A DNA stretch of 64,000 bases from JBGZEX01 sp041846495 (GTDB lineage Bacteria; Bacteroidota; Bacteroidia; Bacteroidales; Marinifilaceae): positions 1 to 64,000 of the forward strand of contig JBGZEX010000075.1 in assembly GCA_041846495.1 (NCBI GenBank), written 5' to 3'. Below the pieces are notes generated by a model. It was not told the DNA's origin. It saw nothing but the letters and a program-made list of their open reading frames with translations, and did no database searches. Shown here piece by piece: positions 43,801 to 51,696 of the stretch. Numbering within the stretch: the stretch's first letter is position 1; each line of letters begins with the position of its first letter. Both the position numbers and the translations under genes were made by a program.

Positions 43801-44727
43801 ATGGAAGAAGGTTTGGTGATAAAATCGACGGGTAGTTGGTATACGGTAGTCGTTGGGGAAGGCGAGATTGTAAATGCTCGTTTGAGGGGGAAATTGCGTA
43901 TGAAAGGCATACGTACGACAAATCCCGTTGCCGTCGGAGATTGGGTGAAAGTCGTTTTTGAAAGAGGAAGTTGGTCGATATGCGGGATTAAGGAGCGTCG
44001 GAATTACATTATTCGCCGTTCGGCAAATCTTTCGAAAGAAGCTCATGTGGTTGCTGCGAATTTGGATGTGGCCGTGTTGATTGCGACACTGGCGCATCCC
44101 GTTACCTCTACCGTTTTTATCGATCGTTTTTTGGCTTCCGTAGAAGCTTACGATATTCCGGCCGTTTTAATATTCAATAAGGTGGATTTGTACGATGAGG
44201 CCGAAAGAAAACGTCTGGAAGATTATACGGAACTTTATGGGCGCATAGGATACAAAGTGTTGCACACCTCCGCGGTTACGGGAGAGGGGATTGACGAAAT
44301 GAAGGAGGTGCTGAAAAACGGAATTACGGTTTTGTCCGGAATTTCGGGAGTGGGAAAATCGTCGCTTATCAATGCGGTGGAGCCGGGATTGTCCTTGAAA
44401 ACGGCGATCATATCGGAAGCTTACGATACGGGTAAACATACGACTACGTTTGCAGAGATGTTTCGTTTGAGTTTCGGCGGATTTATAGTGGATACGCCCG
44501 GGTTGAGAAGTTTCGGGAATTTCGATATGAAAAGGGCGGAGATATCTCATTATTTTCCGGAGATGTTTAAGATTTCGGATAATTGCCGGTTTCATAACTG
44601 TATTCATGTGGACGAGCCGGGTTGTGCCGTGTTGGAAGCCGTGGGGAGGGGCGAAATCGCGGAGAGCCGTTATATGAGTTATCTCAGTATGCTGGAGGAG
44701 GAAGCGACGGGCTCCAAGTATCGTTGA
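43801..44727 (+). CDS. rsgA: Ribosome small-subunit-dependent GTPase A
   Basis: Circularly permuted GTPase for late 30S maturation, 308 residues. An N-terminal OB fold (1-70) precedes the permuted G domain with FNKVDL (G4) first, then GISGVGKSSLINA (G1) and DTPGLRSFG (G3). A C-terminal zinc finger is formed by Cys, Cys, His and Cys in CRFHNCIHVDEPGC. The frame begins eight codons earlier at 43777, but MEEGLVIKSTGSWY at 43801 is the usual start. A TATAATTG at 43772 is a weak -7 box. Confidence 0.95.
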   Translation: MEEGLVIKSTGSWYTVVVGEGEIVNARLRGKLRMKGIRTTNPVAVGDWVKVVFERGSWSICGIKERRNYIIRRSANLSKEAHVVAANLDVAVLIATLAHPVTSTVFIDRFLASVEAYDIPAVLIFNKVDLYDEAERKRLEDYTELYGRIGYKVLHTSAVTGEGIDEMKEVLKNGITVLSGISGVGKSSLINAVEPGLSLKTAIISEAYDTGKHTTTFAEMFRLSFGGFIVDTPGLRSFGNFDMKRAEISHYFPEMFKISDNCRFHNCIHVDEPGCAVLEAVGRGEIAESRYMSYLSMLEEEATGSKYR

Positions 44728-44806
44728 TTATTCGATATCCGGGCGATTCTTTCGGAAAAGAATGAAGGGCGGAGGTTCGCTTTGATAATAAAATAATTAG
44801 TATTTT

Positions 44807-44838
44807 TCTGCAGACTTACAATATTTTTTGTACCTTTG
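44807..44838 (+). promoter_or_regulatory. Promoter of the yceD-rpmF operon
   Basis: TCTG (44807-44810), 20 bases and TACCTTTG (44831-44838). The start would be near 44845, leaving a leader of about 16 bases. Confidence 0.6.
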
Positions 44839-44860
44839 CGGAGTTTTATTGTAAACTGCC

Positions 44861-45376
44861 GTGGACAGGTTGAGAGAGTATAAAGTGGCCTTCAGGGGAT
44901 TAAAGGAGGGGAAGCATGAATTTTCTTATGTGATGGATTCTGCTTTTTTCTCTTGTTTCGAAAAGACTGTGGGGACGGAAGGGAATTTGGAAGCTCGTGT
45001 ACTTATAGACAAATCCGCATTGTTGATGGAGGTGACGATATCGATAGAGGGGGAGGTGAAGGCCGTTTGTGACAGGTGTTTGGGAGATGTGGATTTCCGG
45101 ATGGCGGCTTCGATGAAGTTGTTTGTAAAGCAGGGCGATCCGAAAGACGGGAACTCGGATGACTTTTTAGTTGTGGGGGCTGGGGATGATTATATAGATT
45201 TCAGCACATACCTCTATGAGTTGTATATGGTTAATCTTCCGGTCCGAATTGTTCATCCTGAAGGAGAATGCGATACATTCATGAATACGATATTGGATAA
45301 ATATCTGCTTAAGGAAGACGAGACGTCAGAGACGGATCCGCGGTGGAACGCACTTAAAAATATAATTAACAATTAA
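44861..45376 (+). CDS. DUF177 (YceD) family protein
   Basis: YceD family, 171 residues, starting with GTG. The conserved core VKAVCDRCLGDVDFRM near residues 67-82 contains the CxxC pair and later acidic YIDFSTYLYELYMVNLPVRIVHP and a final DPRWNALKNI. In plants and bacteria the family is linked to 23S rRNA processing; it is almost always encoded directly before rpmF, as here with an 11-base gap. A short leader follows a near-consensus promoter. Confidence 0.9.
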   Translation: MDRLREYKVAFRGLKEGKHEFSYVMDSAFFSCFEKTVGTEGNLEARVLIDKSALLMEVTISIEGEVKAVCDRCLGDVDFRMAASMKLFVKQGDPKDGNSDDFLVVGAGDDYIDFSTYLYELYMVNLPVRIVHPEGECDTFMNTILDKYLLKEDETSETDPRWNALKNIINN

Positions 45377-45387
45377 ATACTATAGAG

Positions 45388-45573
45388 ATGGCACATCCTA
45401 AACGAAGACAGTCGAAGACCAGAAGAGATAAAAGAAGGACTCATGATGCAATCACCGCTCCAACGGTGGCCAAATGTTCAAATTGCGGAGCTGCTGTGAA
45501 ATATCATACCGTATGTTCCGAATGCGGATATTACAGGGGTAAGCTGGCGATAGAAAAAGAAGTTGTGGCATAA
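45388..45573 (+). CDS. rpmF: 50S ribosomal protein L32
   Basis: Basic 61-residue ribosomal protein beginning MAHPKRRQSKTRRDKRR, with a zinc ribbon of CSNC and CSEC near residues 30-46 (four Cys retained, so the zinc-binding form). Located between yceD and fabH as expected; plsX, often between them in other phyla, is missing. Confidence 0.97.
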   Translation: MAHPKRRQSKTRRDKRRTHDAITAPTVAKCSNCGAAVKYHTVCSECGYYRGKLAIEKEVVA

Positions 45574-45598
45574 ATCCTTTTTGTTATCGGAATTTGTT

Positions 45599-45624
45599 TG
45601 CCCCTTGTGTCTTTACAGGGGGCA
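45599..45624 (+). other. Ten-base hairpin between rpmF and fabH
   Basis: TGCCCCTTGT pairs with ACAGGGGGCA across a six-base loop. No T run follows, so it is more likely a processing or attenuation element than a full terminator. Confidence 0.4.
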
Positions 45625-45662
45625 TTGTGTGTATATGCATAGTTGTAATTTAATGAATACTT

Positions 45663-46670
45663 ATGGAAAGATGTAGGGCAGCAATAAAGGGAATAGGTGC
45701 TTATTGGCCTGAAGAAGTTATTACCAATGACGATTTGGCGAAAATGGTCGATACTTCGGATGAATGGATTATGACCCGAGTCGGTATTAAACAGCGTCAT
45801 ATCATGAAAGATCCCGCAAAAGCCACTGCTTGGATGGGAGCGCGGGCCGTAGAAGAACTTTTGAAAAAAACGGGAACTAAGCCCGAAGATGTGGATCTTT
45901 TGATTTGTTCGACGGTTACTCCCGACAGACATTTCCCCGCAACGGCAAATATCATTTCCGATATGGTGGGTATAAAAAATGCCTTTAGTTTCGATTTGAA
46001 CGCCGGCTGTTCGGGATTTATTTTCGGCTTGGTTACGGCAACCCAATATGTGGAAAACGGACGGTATAAAAAGGTGATTTTGGTAGGAGCCGAAAAAATG
46101 ACTACGATCGTGGATTATGAAGACAGAGCGACGTCCCCTCTTTTCGGAGACGGAGCGGCTGCCGTTCTATTGGAACCGACTACGGAAGATGTGGGAATTG
46201 TAGATCACCTTTTGCATTCCGACGGTATCGGCATCAAGTATCTTTATATGGAAGCGGGAGGTTCGCTTAATCCGCCTTCTGCCGAAACGGTGGAGAAAAG
46301 GAAACATTATATTACCCAGGACGGTCCTCATGTGTTCAAACATGCGGTTTCGAAAATGGCGGATGTCTCCTGTGAGATGATGGAACGGAATAATCTTAAG
46401 GCCGAGGATTTGGCATGGCTGATTCCTCACCAGGCGAATCTCCGGATTATCGATGCTACCGCCAAACGTATGGGATTGGATCCGGCTAAGGTGATGATAA
46501 ATATCGAGCGTTTCGGAAATACGACGGCTGCTACGATTCCTTTATGTATTTACGAATGGGAACCTCGGCTCCGTAAGGGAGATAATATTATACTTGCCGC
46601 ATTCGGAGCGGGATTTACATGGGGGTCCGTATATTTGAAATGGGCATACGACTATAAGGGATTGAATTGA
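45663..46670 (+). CDS. fabH: 3-oxoacyl-ACP synthase III
   Basis: KAS III of 335 residues, condensing acetyl-CoA with malonyl-ACP to start fatty-acid synthesis. The catalytic triad is visible: C116 in LNAGCSGF, His in IPHQANLRI and Asn in ERFGNTTAAT. The Arg pair of the CoA site lies near TRVGIKQRHI. It belongs to the yceD-rpmF-fabH order of Bacteroidetes; era and der, often next, are replaced by kdsB. A strong terminator follows. Confidence 0.95.
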   Translation: MERCRAAIKGIGAYWPEEVITNDDLAKMVDTSDEWIMTRVGIKQRHIMKDPAKATAWMGARAVEELLKKTGTKPEDVDLLICSTVTPDRHFPATANIISDMVGIKNAFSFDLNAGCSGFIFGLVTATQYVENGRYKKVILVGAEKMTTIVDYEDRATSPLFGDGAAAVLLEPTTEDVGIVDHLLHSDGIGIKYLYMEAGGSLNPPSAETVEKRKHYITQDGPHVFKHAVSKMADVSCEMMERNNLKAEDLAWLIPHQANLRIIDATAKRMGLDPAKVMINIERFGNTTAATIPLCIYEWEPRLRKGDNIILAAFGAGFTWGSVYLKWAYDYKGLN

Positions 46671-46693
46671 GTGGGAATTCTATTTGATATCGC

Positions 46694-46731
46694 AACATTC
46701 GTAAGAAAAAGTTTTCTTGCGAATGTTTTTT
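46694..46731 (+). terminator. Rho-independent terminator after fabH
   Basis: A 16-base A/T-rich stem with one G-T pair (46694-46709 with 46712-46727) is followed by a run of T. Confidence 0.9.
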
Positions 46732-46775
46732 AATCACTGAGGTTATTATATATTCAACCCGAAATAAATACGAAT

Positions 46776-47531
46776 ATGAATACCTTGATATTGATACCGG
46801 CAAGATATGCTTCCACCCGTTTTCCGGGTAAGCCTATTGCAGTATTGGGCGATAAAACGGTCATACAGCATGTAGTCGAAGCTGCGGAAAAATTTACCGA
46901 ATATACGTATGTGGCAACGGACGATTCGGCGATTTTCGATCGGGTTCTCTCATTCGGAGGCAAGGCGATTATGACATCGGAATTTCATCGGAGCGGGACG
47001 GATAGATGCAGGGAGGCGATGCGGAAGGTCGTTCGGAAATACGGGGAAAAATATTTTGATGTGGTGGTCAATCTTCAGGGAGACGAGCCTTTTGCAAATC
47101 CCGAGGATATAGCCCGTCTTGCAGACTGTTTTTCCGATTCGAATGTGGATATCGCTACATTGGCAAAGCGTTTCGATGGGACGGAAGACGTGACGGATCC
47201 CAATAAGGTGAAAGTGGTGACCGATATCGGAGGAAATGCCTTGTATTTTTCGCGTTCGCCCATCCCTTATTTCCGGGGAAAGGAAAAAGCCGATTGGGTG
47301 GAAAGTGCCGATTATTATAAACATATAGGGATGTATGCTTACAGACCTCATATTTTAGAAGCCATTGCCGACCTCCCCGCAGGGAAATTGGAAACGGTCG
47401 AATCCTTGGAACAATTGCGTTGGCTCGAGAACGGCTACCGGATTGCAGTGCGGTATACGGAGCACGAATCCGTGGGAATAGACAGCCCGGAAGACCTTGT
47501 GCGGGCAGAAAAAATATTGAAAATGAAGTAA
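46776..47531 (+). CDS. kdsB: 3-deoxy-manno-octulosonate cytidylyltransferase
   Basis: CMP-Kdo synthetase of 251 residues, activating Kdo for lipid A core assembly. The nucleotide-binding start IPARYASTRFPGKPIA is at 7-22, followed by VATDDSAIFD, HRSGTDRCREA and NLQGDEPFA, and a C-terminal ESLEQLRWLENGYRI with the basic and Glu residues of the family. It shows that the organism makes Kdo-containing lipopolysaccharide. A single gene converging on frr. Confidence 0.95.
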   Translation: MNTLILIPARYASTRFPGKPIAVLGDKTVIQHVVEAAEKFTEYTYVATDDSAIFDRVLSFGGKAIMTSEFHRSGTDRCREAMRKVVRKYGEKYFDVVVNLQGDEPFANPEDIARLADCFSDSNVDIATLAKRFDGTEDVTDPNKVKVVTDIGGNALYFSRSPIPYFRGKEKADWVESADYYKHIGMYAYRPHILEAIADLPAGKLETVESLEQLRWLENGYRIAVRYTEHESVGIDSPEDLVRAEKILKMK

Positions 47532-47609
47532 AAACACCGGCAGTCTCTCGATATCAAAGCAAAACACGACCGCCGGATTTCGCATCATTCGAAGATTTTA
47601 TGGAAAATC

Positions 47610-48173
47610 TTATATGGTCATGATATCCTTTTCTTTTATGACCAGCATATCGTCTACTTTTTTGTTGAATTCATCGGTAAGTTTTTGAACGGAGTCTTCG
47701 GCATCTTTTCCCATGTCCTCACCCAATCCGTCTTTTACCATTTTTCGGAAATTTTCAATGGCATCCCGACGTGCATTTCTTATGCTTATTTTCGTATTCT
47801 CTCCGATGTTTTTGCATTGCTTGACCAAATCCTTACGTCTTTCTTCCGTAAGAACGGGAATATTGATACGTATCAAATCGCCGTTATTCTCCGGATTAAG
47901 GCCGATGTTGGCAGCCATAATAGCTTTTTCGATAACCGGAATCATATTTTTTTCCCAAGGTTGTATTGCAATCGTCCGAGGATCGGGAACGCTTATGTTT
48001 GCAACTTGTGAAAGGGGGGTGGGATTCCCGTAATAATCGACCGTAATGCCGTTCAATATTTTGGGATTGGCCCTTCCTGCACGGATTCGGGCAAGTTCCT
48101 CCTCCAAATGAGAGATGCTGTTTTGCATCTGCTCTTTCGTATCGTCGAGATATAGTTTCACTTCCTCGTTCAT
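47610..48173 (-). CDS. frr: Ribosome recycling factor
   Basis: RRF of 187 residues, splitting post-termination ribosomes with EF-G. Helical domain I and the beta domain are recognisable: ISHLEEELARIRAGRANPKIL, VDYYGNPTPLSQVANISVPDPRTI, then PVLTEERRKDLVKQCKNIGE. pyrH, its usual neighbour, is not in the window. A perfect promoter lies 31 bases upstream. Confidence 0.96.
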   Translation of the reverse strand: MNEEVKLYLDDTKEQMQNSISHLEEELARIRAGRANPKILNGITVDYYGNPTPLSQVANISVPDPRTIAIQPWEKNMIPVIEKAIMAANIGLNPENNGDLIRINIPVLTEERRKDLVKQCKNIGENTKISIRNARRDAIENFRKMVKDGLGEDMGKDAEDSVQKLTDEFNKKVDDMLVIKEKDIMTI

Positions 48174-48203
48174 AGTTGTTTGATTAAATTATTCTTCGAT
48201 AAA

Positions 48204-48235
48204 CAAATATAGAGAAAAAGAATAAATTATACAAA
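48204..48235 (-). promoter_or_regulatory. Promoter of frr
   Basis: On the minus strand TTTG (48235-48232), a 20-base spacer and TATATTTG (48211-48204), a perfect match to the Bacteroidetes primary sigma consensus. Confidence 0.8.
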
Positions 48236-48272
48236 TATGTCCGAACTTCATGGATGTTTTTCTTATAAAGCT

Positions 48273-48280
48273 TAACTTTG
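48273..48280 (+). promoter_or_regulatory. -7 box of the U32 peptidase gene
   Basis: TAACTTTG, 27 bases before the ATG, divergent from the frr promoter. The -33 element is weak. Confidence 0.5.
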
Positions 48281-48306
48281 CGGAGAAATAAATCCGGGTT
48301 TTTATA

Positions 48307-49548
48307 ATGGAACGTAAATCATTCGAGCTCATGGCTCCGGTAGGTTCTTACGAATCTTTGTATGCTGCGATTCAAGGGCATGCGGATGCCGTATATTTCG
48401 GAGTCGGGGATTTGAACATGCGCTCGCGTTCGGCGTCGAACTTCGGCGTCGAAGATATAGCTGCGATAGTTGCGATATGCAGGGAGCATAACCTCAAAGC
48501 TTATCTCACGGTGAATACTATTATTTACGATAACGAGACGGAGAAAATGCAAAATCTCGTTCAAGTGGCGAAAAAAGAAGGAGTTACTGCCGTCATCGCT
48601 TCGGATATTGCCGTTATTCTCTATGCCCGTTCCATAGGAATGGAAGTTCATATAAGCACCCAATGCAATATTACGAATTACGAATCGGTGAAATTCTACG
48701 CCCGTTATGCGGATGTGCTCGTATTGGCCAGGGAATTGACTTTGAAAAGGGTAAAGGATATATACGACAGGATAGAGGCCGACAATATTTGCGGACCTTC
48801 CGGAGAGAGGATAAAAATCGAGATGTTCGTTCACGGAGCTTTGTGTATGGCCGTATCGGGCAAATGTTATCTCAGTCTTCACGAGAAGAATCTTTCGGCA
48901 AATCGGGGTGCCTGCAATCAGATATGCCGCAGAGCTTATACGGTGAAAGACCGGGATGAAGAAATAGAGTTGGATATAGAAAACGAATATATTATGTCGC
49001 CTAAGGACCTTTGCACCATAGGTTTTATCGACAAACTTATGGATGCGGGGGTGCGTGTGTTCAAAATAGAAGGGAGGGCCCGTTCGGCGGAATATGTGCG
49101 TACGGTTTGCGAATGCTACGATGAGGCATTGAATGCCTGTTTGGCGGGAGATTATCGTTCCGAAAATATAGAGGCTTGGAAATCCCGGTTGAGAACGGTA
49201 TTCAATCGCGGTTTTTGGGATGGGTATTATCTCGGACAAAGGCTTGGAGAATGGAGCGAAGTCTACGGTTCCAAAGCTACCCTCCGTCGGGAGTATGTGG
49301 GTAAGGTTACCAATTATTTTTCGAATCTTAAAGTAGCCGAATGTAAATTGGAGGCTTACGATCTTAAGATAGGCGATCGAATAATTGTCGTCGGACCCGC
49401 TACGGGAGTCGTGGAATGTATCGTAACGGAACTCCGTCTCGAATTGACTCCTATTCCTCGGGTCGGGAAAGGAGATGTATTTTCTCTCCCCGTATCCGGG
49501 AAAGTACGGAGGGGAGACAAAATATATAAAATGGTGGCGGCTTCCTGA
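48307..49548 (+). CDS. U32 family peptidase (RlhA/YegQ-like)
   Basis: Peptidase U32 family protein of 413 residues. The start FELMAPVGSYESLYAAI and ADAVYFGVGDLNMRSRSAS are typical, as are the signature EMFVHGALCMAVSGKCYLS and the cluster of cysteines (GACNQICRRAY) that in relatives binds an iron-sulfur cluster. A C-terminal beta-barrel domain binds RNA in RlhA. U32 members include tRNA or 23S rRNA hydroxylases (TrhP, RlhA) and secreted collagenases; absence of a signal peptide and presence of cysteines favour RNA hydroxylation. The precise target is unresolved. Confidence 0.9.
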   Translation: MERKSFELMAPVGSYESLYAAIQGHADAVYFGVGDLNMRSRSASNFGVEDIAAIVAICREHNLKAYLTVNTIIYDNETEKMQNLVQVAKKEGVTAVIASDIAVILYARSIGMEVHISTQCNITNYESVKFYARYADVLVLARELTLKRVKDIYDRIEADNICGPSGERIKIEMFVHGALCMAVSGKCYLSLHEKNLSANRGACNQICRRAYTVKDRDEEIELDIENEYIMSPKDLCTIGFIDKLMDAGVRVFKIEGRARSAEYVRTVCECYDEALNACLAGDYRSENIEAWKSRLRTVFNRGFWDGYYLGQRLGEWSEVYGSKATLRREYVGKVTNYFSNLKVAECKLEAYDLKIGDRIIVVGPATGVVECIVTELRLELTPIPRVGKGDVFSLPVSGKVRRGDKIYKMVAAS

Positions 49549-49562
49549 GTGTTTGCCGCAAT

Positions 49563-50336
49563 TTACAGGAGTTTCGGTGTTTTGAAATTGATGAGTTTGT
49601 AACTGATTACGAGACTGCCTCTTATATGTCTCATGCTGTAGTCGAAATATTTGTTGTTTCGCTTGAATATATCTTTAAATCCCCATGAAATCCTCAATCC
49701 GAGGTCTACCTGATTCGTTATCTTCCTCTCGTATCCGCCCATGATTCCGATATCCCAAGAGTCCATGGAGTCGGTAAAATCCATATCGGACATATAATTG
49801 GGACTTTTCGGGTCATCGGATATTATTGTTTCTACCGTGTTCTCCCGGGGCCCGTTGAAGCCTTTCCGAGGTTTGTTTACGAATTTTGTCTTTACCATAG
49901 AGGAGAAATAAGGACCGGCTAATATGCGGTCGCGTTTATTTCTAAAATTGTATTTTACATATATCGGAATCTCCACCATCGTGAACGATAAATGAGATTC
50001 CGCCGTTCCGGTAAAAAAACTGATGGCATTTTCATCCTGGAATTTTTGATTGGTGAGCCGGGCATCCGAGTTTGTCTTCACGGTTTTATAAGTTACCTCC
50101 ATACCTCCTCCCCATTTATCCGATACCGTATATGCGAATCTCCCTCCTAAAGCGAGAGTTATTTGCGGATAAGCATTTATTTTTTCGGGGATATTCTTAA
50201 AAGGGAAAGGGATAGCGCCCCCTATATCCGTACCCATATGTACGCCTAAACTGCCTTTTTTTTCGATATGTTCGTTTCCTTGCCCCCATACGACGGCAGG
50301 AAAGAAAAATATGAAAAAGAGTATTGTATTTCTCAT
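49563..50336 (-). CDS. Outer-membrane beta-barrel protein (PorT-like)
   Basis: A 257-residue barrel protein with a signal peptide (residues 1-18, WGQGN) and alternating strands such as ALGGRFAYTVSDKWGGGMEVTYK, MVEIPIYVKYNF, IGIMGGYERKI and LVISYKLINF. The PorT/outer-membrane-beta-barrel (PF13568) class is the best fit. It is the third gene of the YfhO-PCMD operon, four bases after the lipoprotein gene. It could be an export or docking partner of that lipoprotein; no function is proved. Confidence 0.8.
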   Translation of the reverse strand: MRNTILFFIFFFPAVVWGQGNEHIEKKGSLGVHMGTDIGGAIPFPFKNIPEKINAYPQITLALGGRFAYTVSDKWGGGMEVTYKTVKTNSDARLTNQKFQDENAISFFTGTAESHLSFTMVEIPIYVKYNFRNKRDRILAGPYFSSMVKTKFVNKPRKGFNGPRENTVETIISDDPKSPNYMSDMDFTDSMDSWDIGIMGGYERKITNQVDLGLRISWGFKDIFKRNNKYFDYSMRHIRGSLVISYKLINFKTPKLL

Positions 50337-50340
50337 GTTT

Positions 50341-51696
50341 TTAATATATAAGTTCTACATTATCTACACATAGCGAGCTTCCGATAGCTCCTTTGTAAAC
50401 ATCTCCTTCCTTGCTGGAAGTCATCACGATGACTATATGTGTCGGCAAGGAATCGTCGTTATAGATAATCGGGATGTCTATACGTTGCCATCTGTTGTAA
50501 TCCGGGTTGTTTCCGTCGAATATCATTTCTCCTTTTCCGATAACGACGACTCCTTCCGTAGGTTTCCCGTGGTATTCCAAGGGGACGGACCCGTTATAAC
50601 GGATAAGCTCGACCCATATGTGACCGTAGTCCCGAGCATTTTTATCTTCTATATCGATTATTTTATATTTGTTTCCGTCTTTTATCGCCTGTTGCATCTT
50701 ATTTCCCGATTTGTACTTGGCTTCCAGTCTTATCGAACGGATTTTGGAGGTGAAGGGGATACCGAAATAAGTCATCGATCTCGGATCGTCGGTATTCATA
50801 TTCATTTCGAAATAACCCGTATATAAAGTGCCTGCGGCGACAAATTCTCCCAATAGATTAATTTGTTTGCTGGTAGTGATTTCTACGGCTTTGCCTCCGT
50901 TATATTCTATGGGATTCGTGCCTTGAACGAAGGAATTGTTGGCGGTGGCCCATCCGCACTTCGGTTCTATGGGATCGATGTCGTCGTATTTCGTAAGAAA
51001 AGTGGATTTCTTAATCCATTTTTCAAAGTCGGAATTCGGAATTTGGGGGTTATAATTTATTTTAAACGTCCATTTTTTGGATTTTTTTCCATTTGCGGAA
51101 ACTATTGTAAAAGAATGTTCCGTATTTATATCTTCAAAAACGATGGAGCGGGATATGTCGCTTTGCGCATCGGGAGATAAGTAGACTTGAAGATGCGCTC
51201 TAAAAGGGAATACGGCTTTTTCGATTATGAAATGCACTTCCGAATTCCAATGATTGATTCTTGTCGTAATTTCTTGGCCTTCATCATTTCTGGCTTGCGC
51301 CATAAGAATATCCGCTCCCGAATCCATGGGAGAAAGTCTTATCGTGTATTTTTGCGGAACTCCGCTCGGAGCTATGGAATAGATTTCGTGGGTATCGAAG
51401 CCGTTTTTGAATTGAATGCTGTCTCCGTTTATTCCGATAATTTTGTCGGTACCTCGTATTTTTTTTAGGTTAATACCCAAGGTTAGAGGAAAGATGTTTG
51501 TCCGGGCCTGTATTTCGATGACTATATCCTTATTGTTGATGATATTGGCATTTCCTATTTCTACATCTTCAGGTTTTATGGCTCGGACATTTACATCGTA
51601 TACTCCGGATTCGTCGCTGAGCTTTTCGACTTTTTCGCATCCCGTTGCAAGGATGAGTACGAATGAGAATAAAAAGATTCGAATTAAAGGATTCAT
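50341..51696 (-). CDS. Lipoprotein with PCMD (putative carbohydrate metabolism) domain
   Basis: Surface or periplasmic lipoprotein of 451 residues. The signal peptide ends in ILATGC with lipidated C19. The N-terminal half has beta-sandwich repeats with Ig-like text (DVNVRAIKPEDVEIG, YTIRLSPMDSGADI), and the C-terminal half from NSDFEKWIKK to the end (SSLCVDNVELIY) matches the PCMD domain (PF13201), a presumed carbohydrate-binding fold. The ATG overlaps the yfhO stop by four bases. It probably binds glycans at the cell surface; this is family inference. Confidence 0.85.
   Translation of the reverse strand: MNPLIRIFLFSFVLILATGCEKVEKLSDESGVYDVNVRAIKPEDVEIGNANIINNKDIVIEIQARTNIFPLTLGINLKKIRGTDKIIGINGDSIQFKNGFDTHEIYSIAPSGVPQKYTIRLSPMDSGADILMAQARNDEGQEITTRINHWNSEVHFIIEKAVFPFRAHLQVYLSPDAQSDISRSIVFEDINTEHSFTIVSANGKKSKKWTFKINYNPQIPNSDFEKWIKKSTFLTKYDDIDPIEPKCGWATANNSFVQGTNPIEYNGGKAVEITTSKQINLLGEFVAAGTLYTGYFEMNMNTDDPRSMTYFGIPFTSKIRSIRLEAKYKSGNKMQQAIKDGNKYKIIDIEDKNARDYGHIWVELIRYNGSVPLEYHGKPTEGVVVIGKGEMIFDGNNPDYNRWQRIDIPIIYNDDSLPTHIVIVMTSSKEGDVYKGAIGSSLCVDNVELIY

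Noticed and set aside
47592..47611. Eight-base hairpin between kdsB and frr
   Set aside because: It is A/T-rich, has no T run in either direction and overlaps the frr stop, so I did not list it as a terminator.
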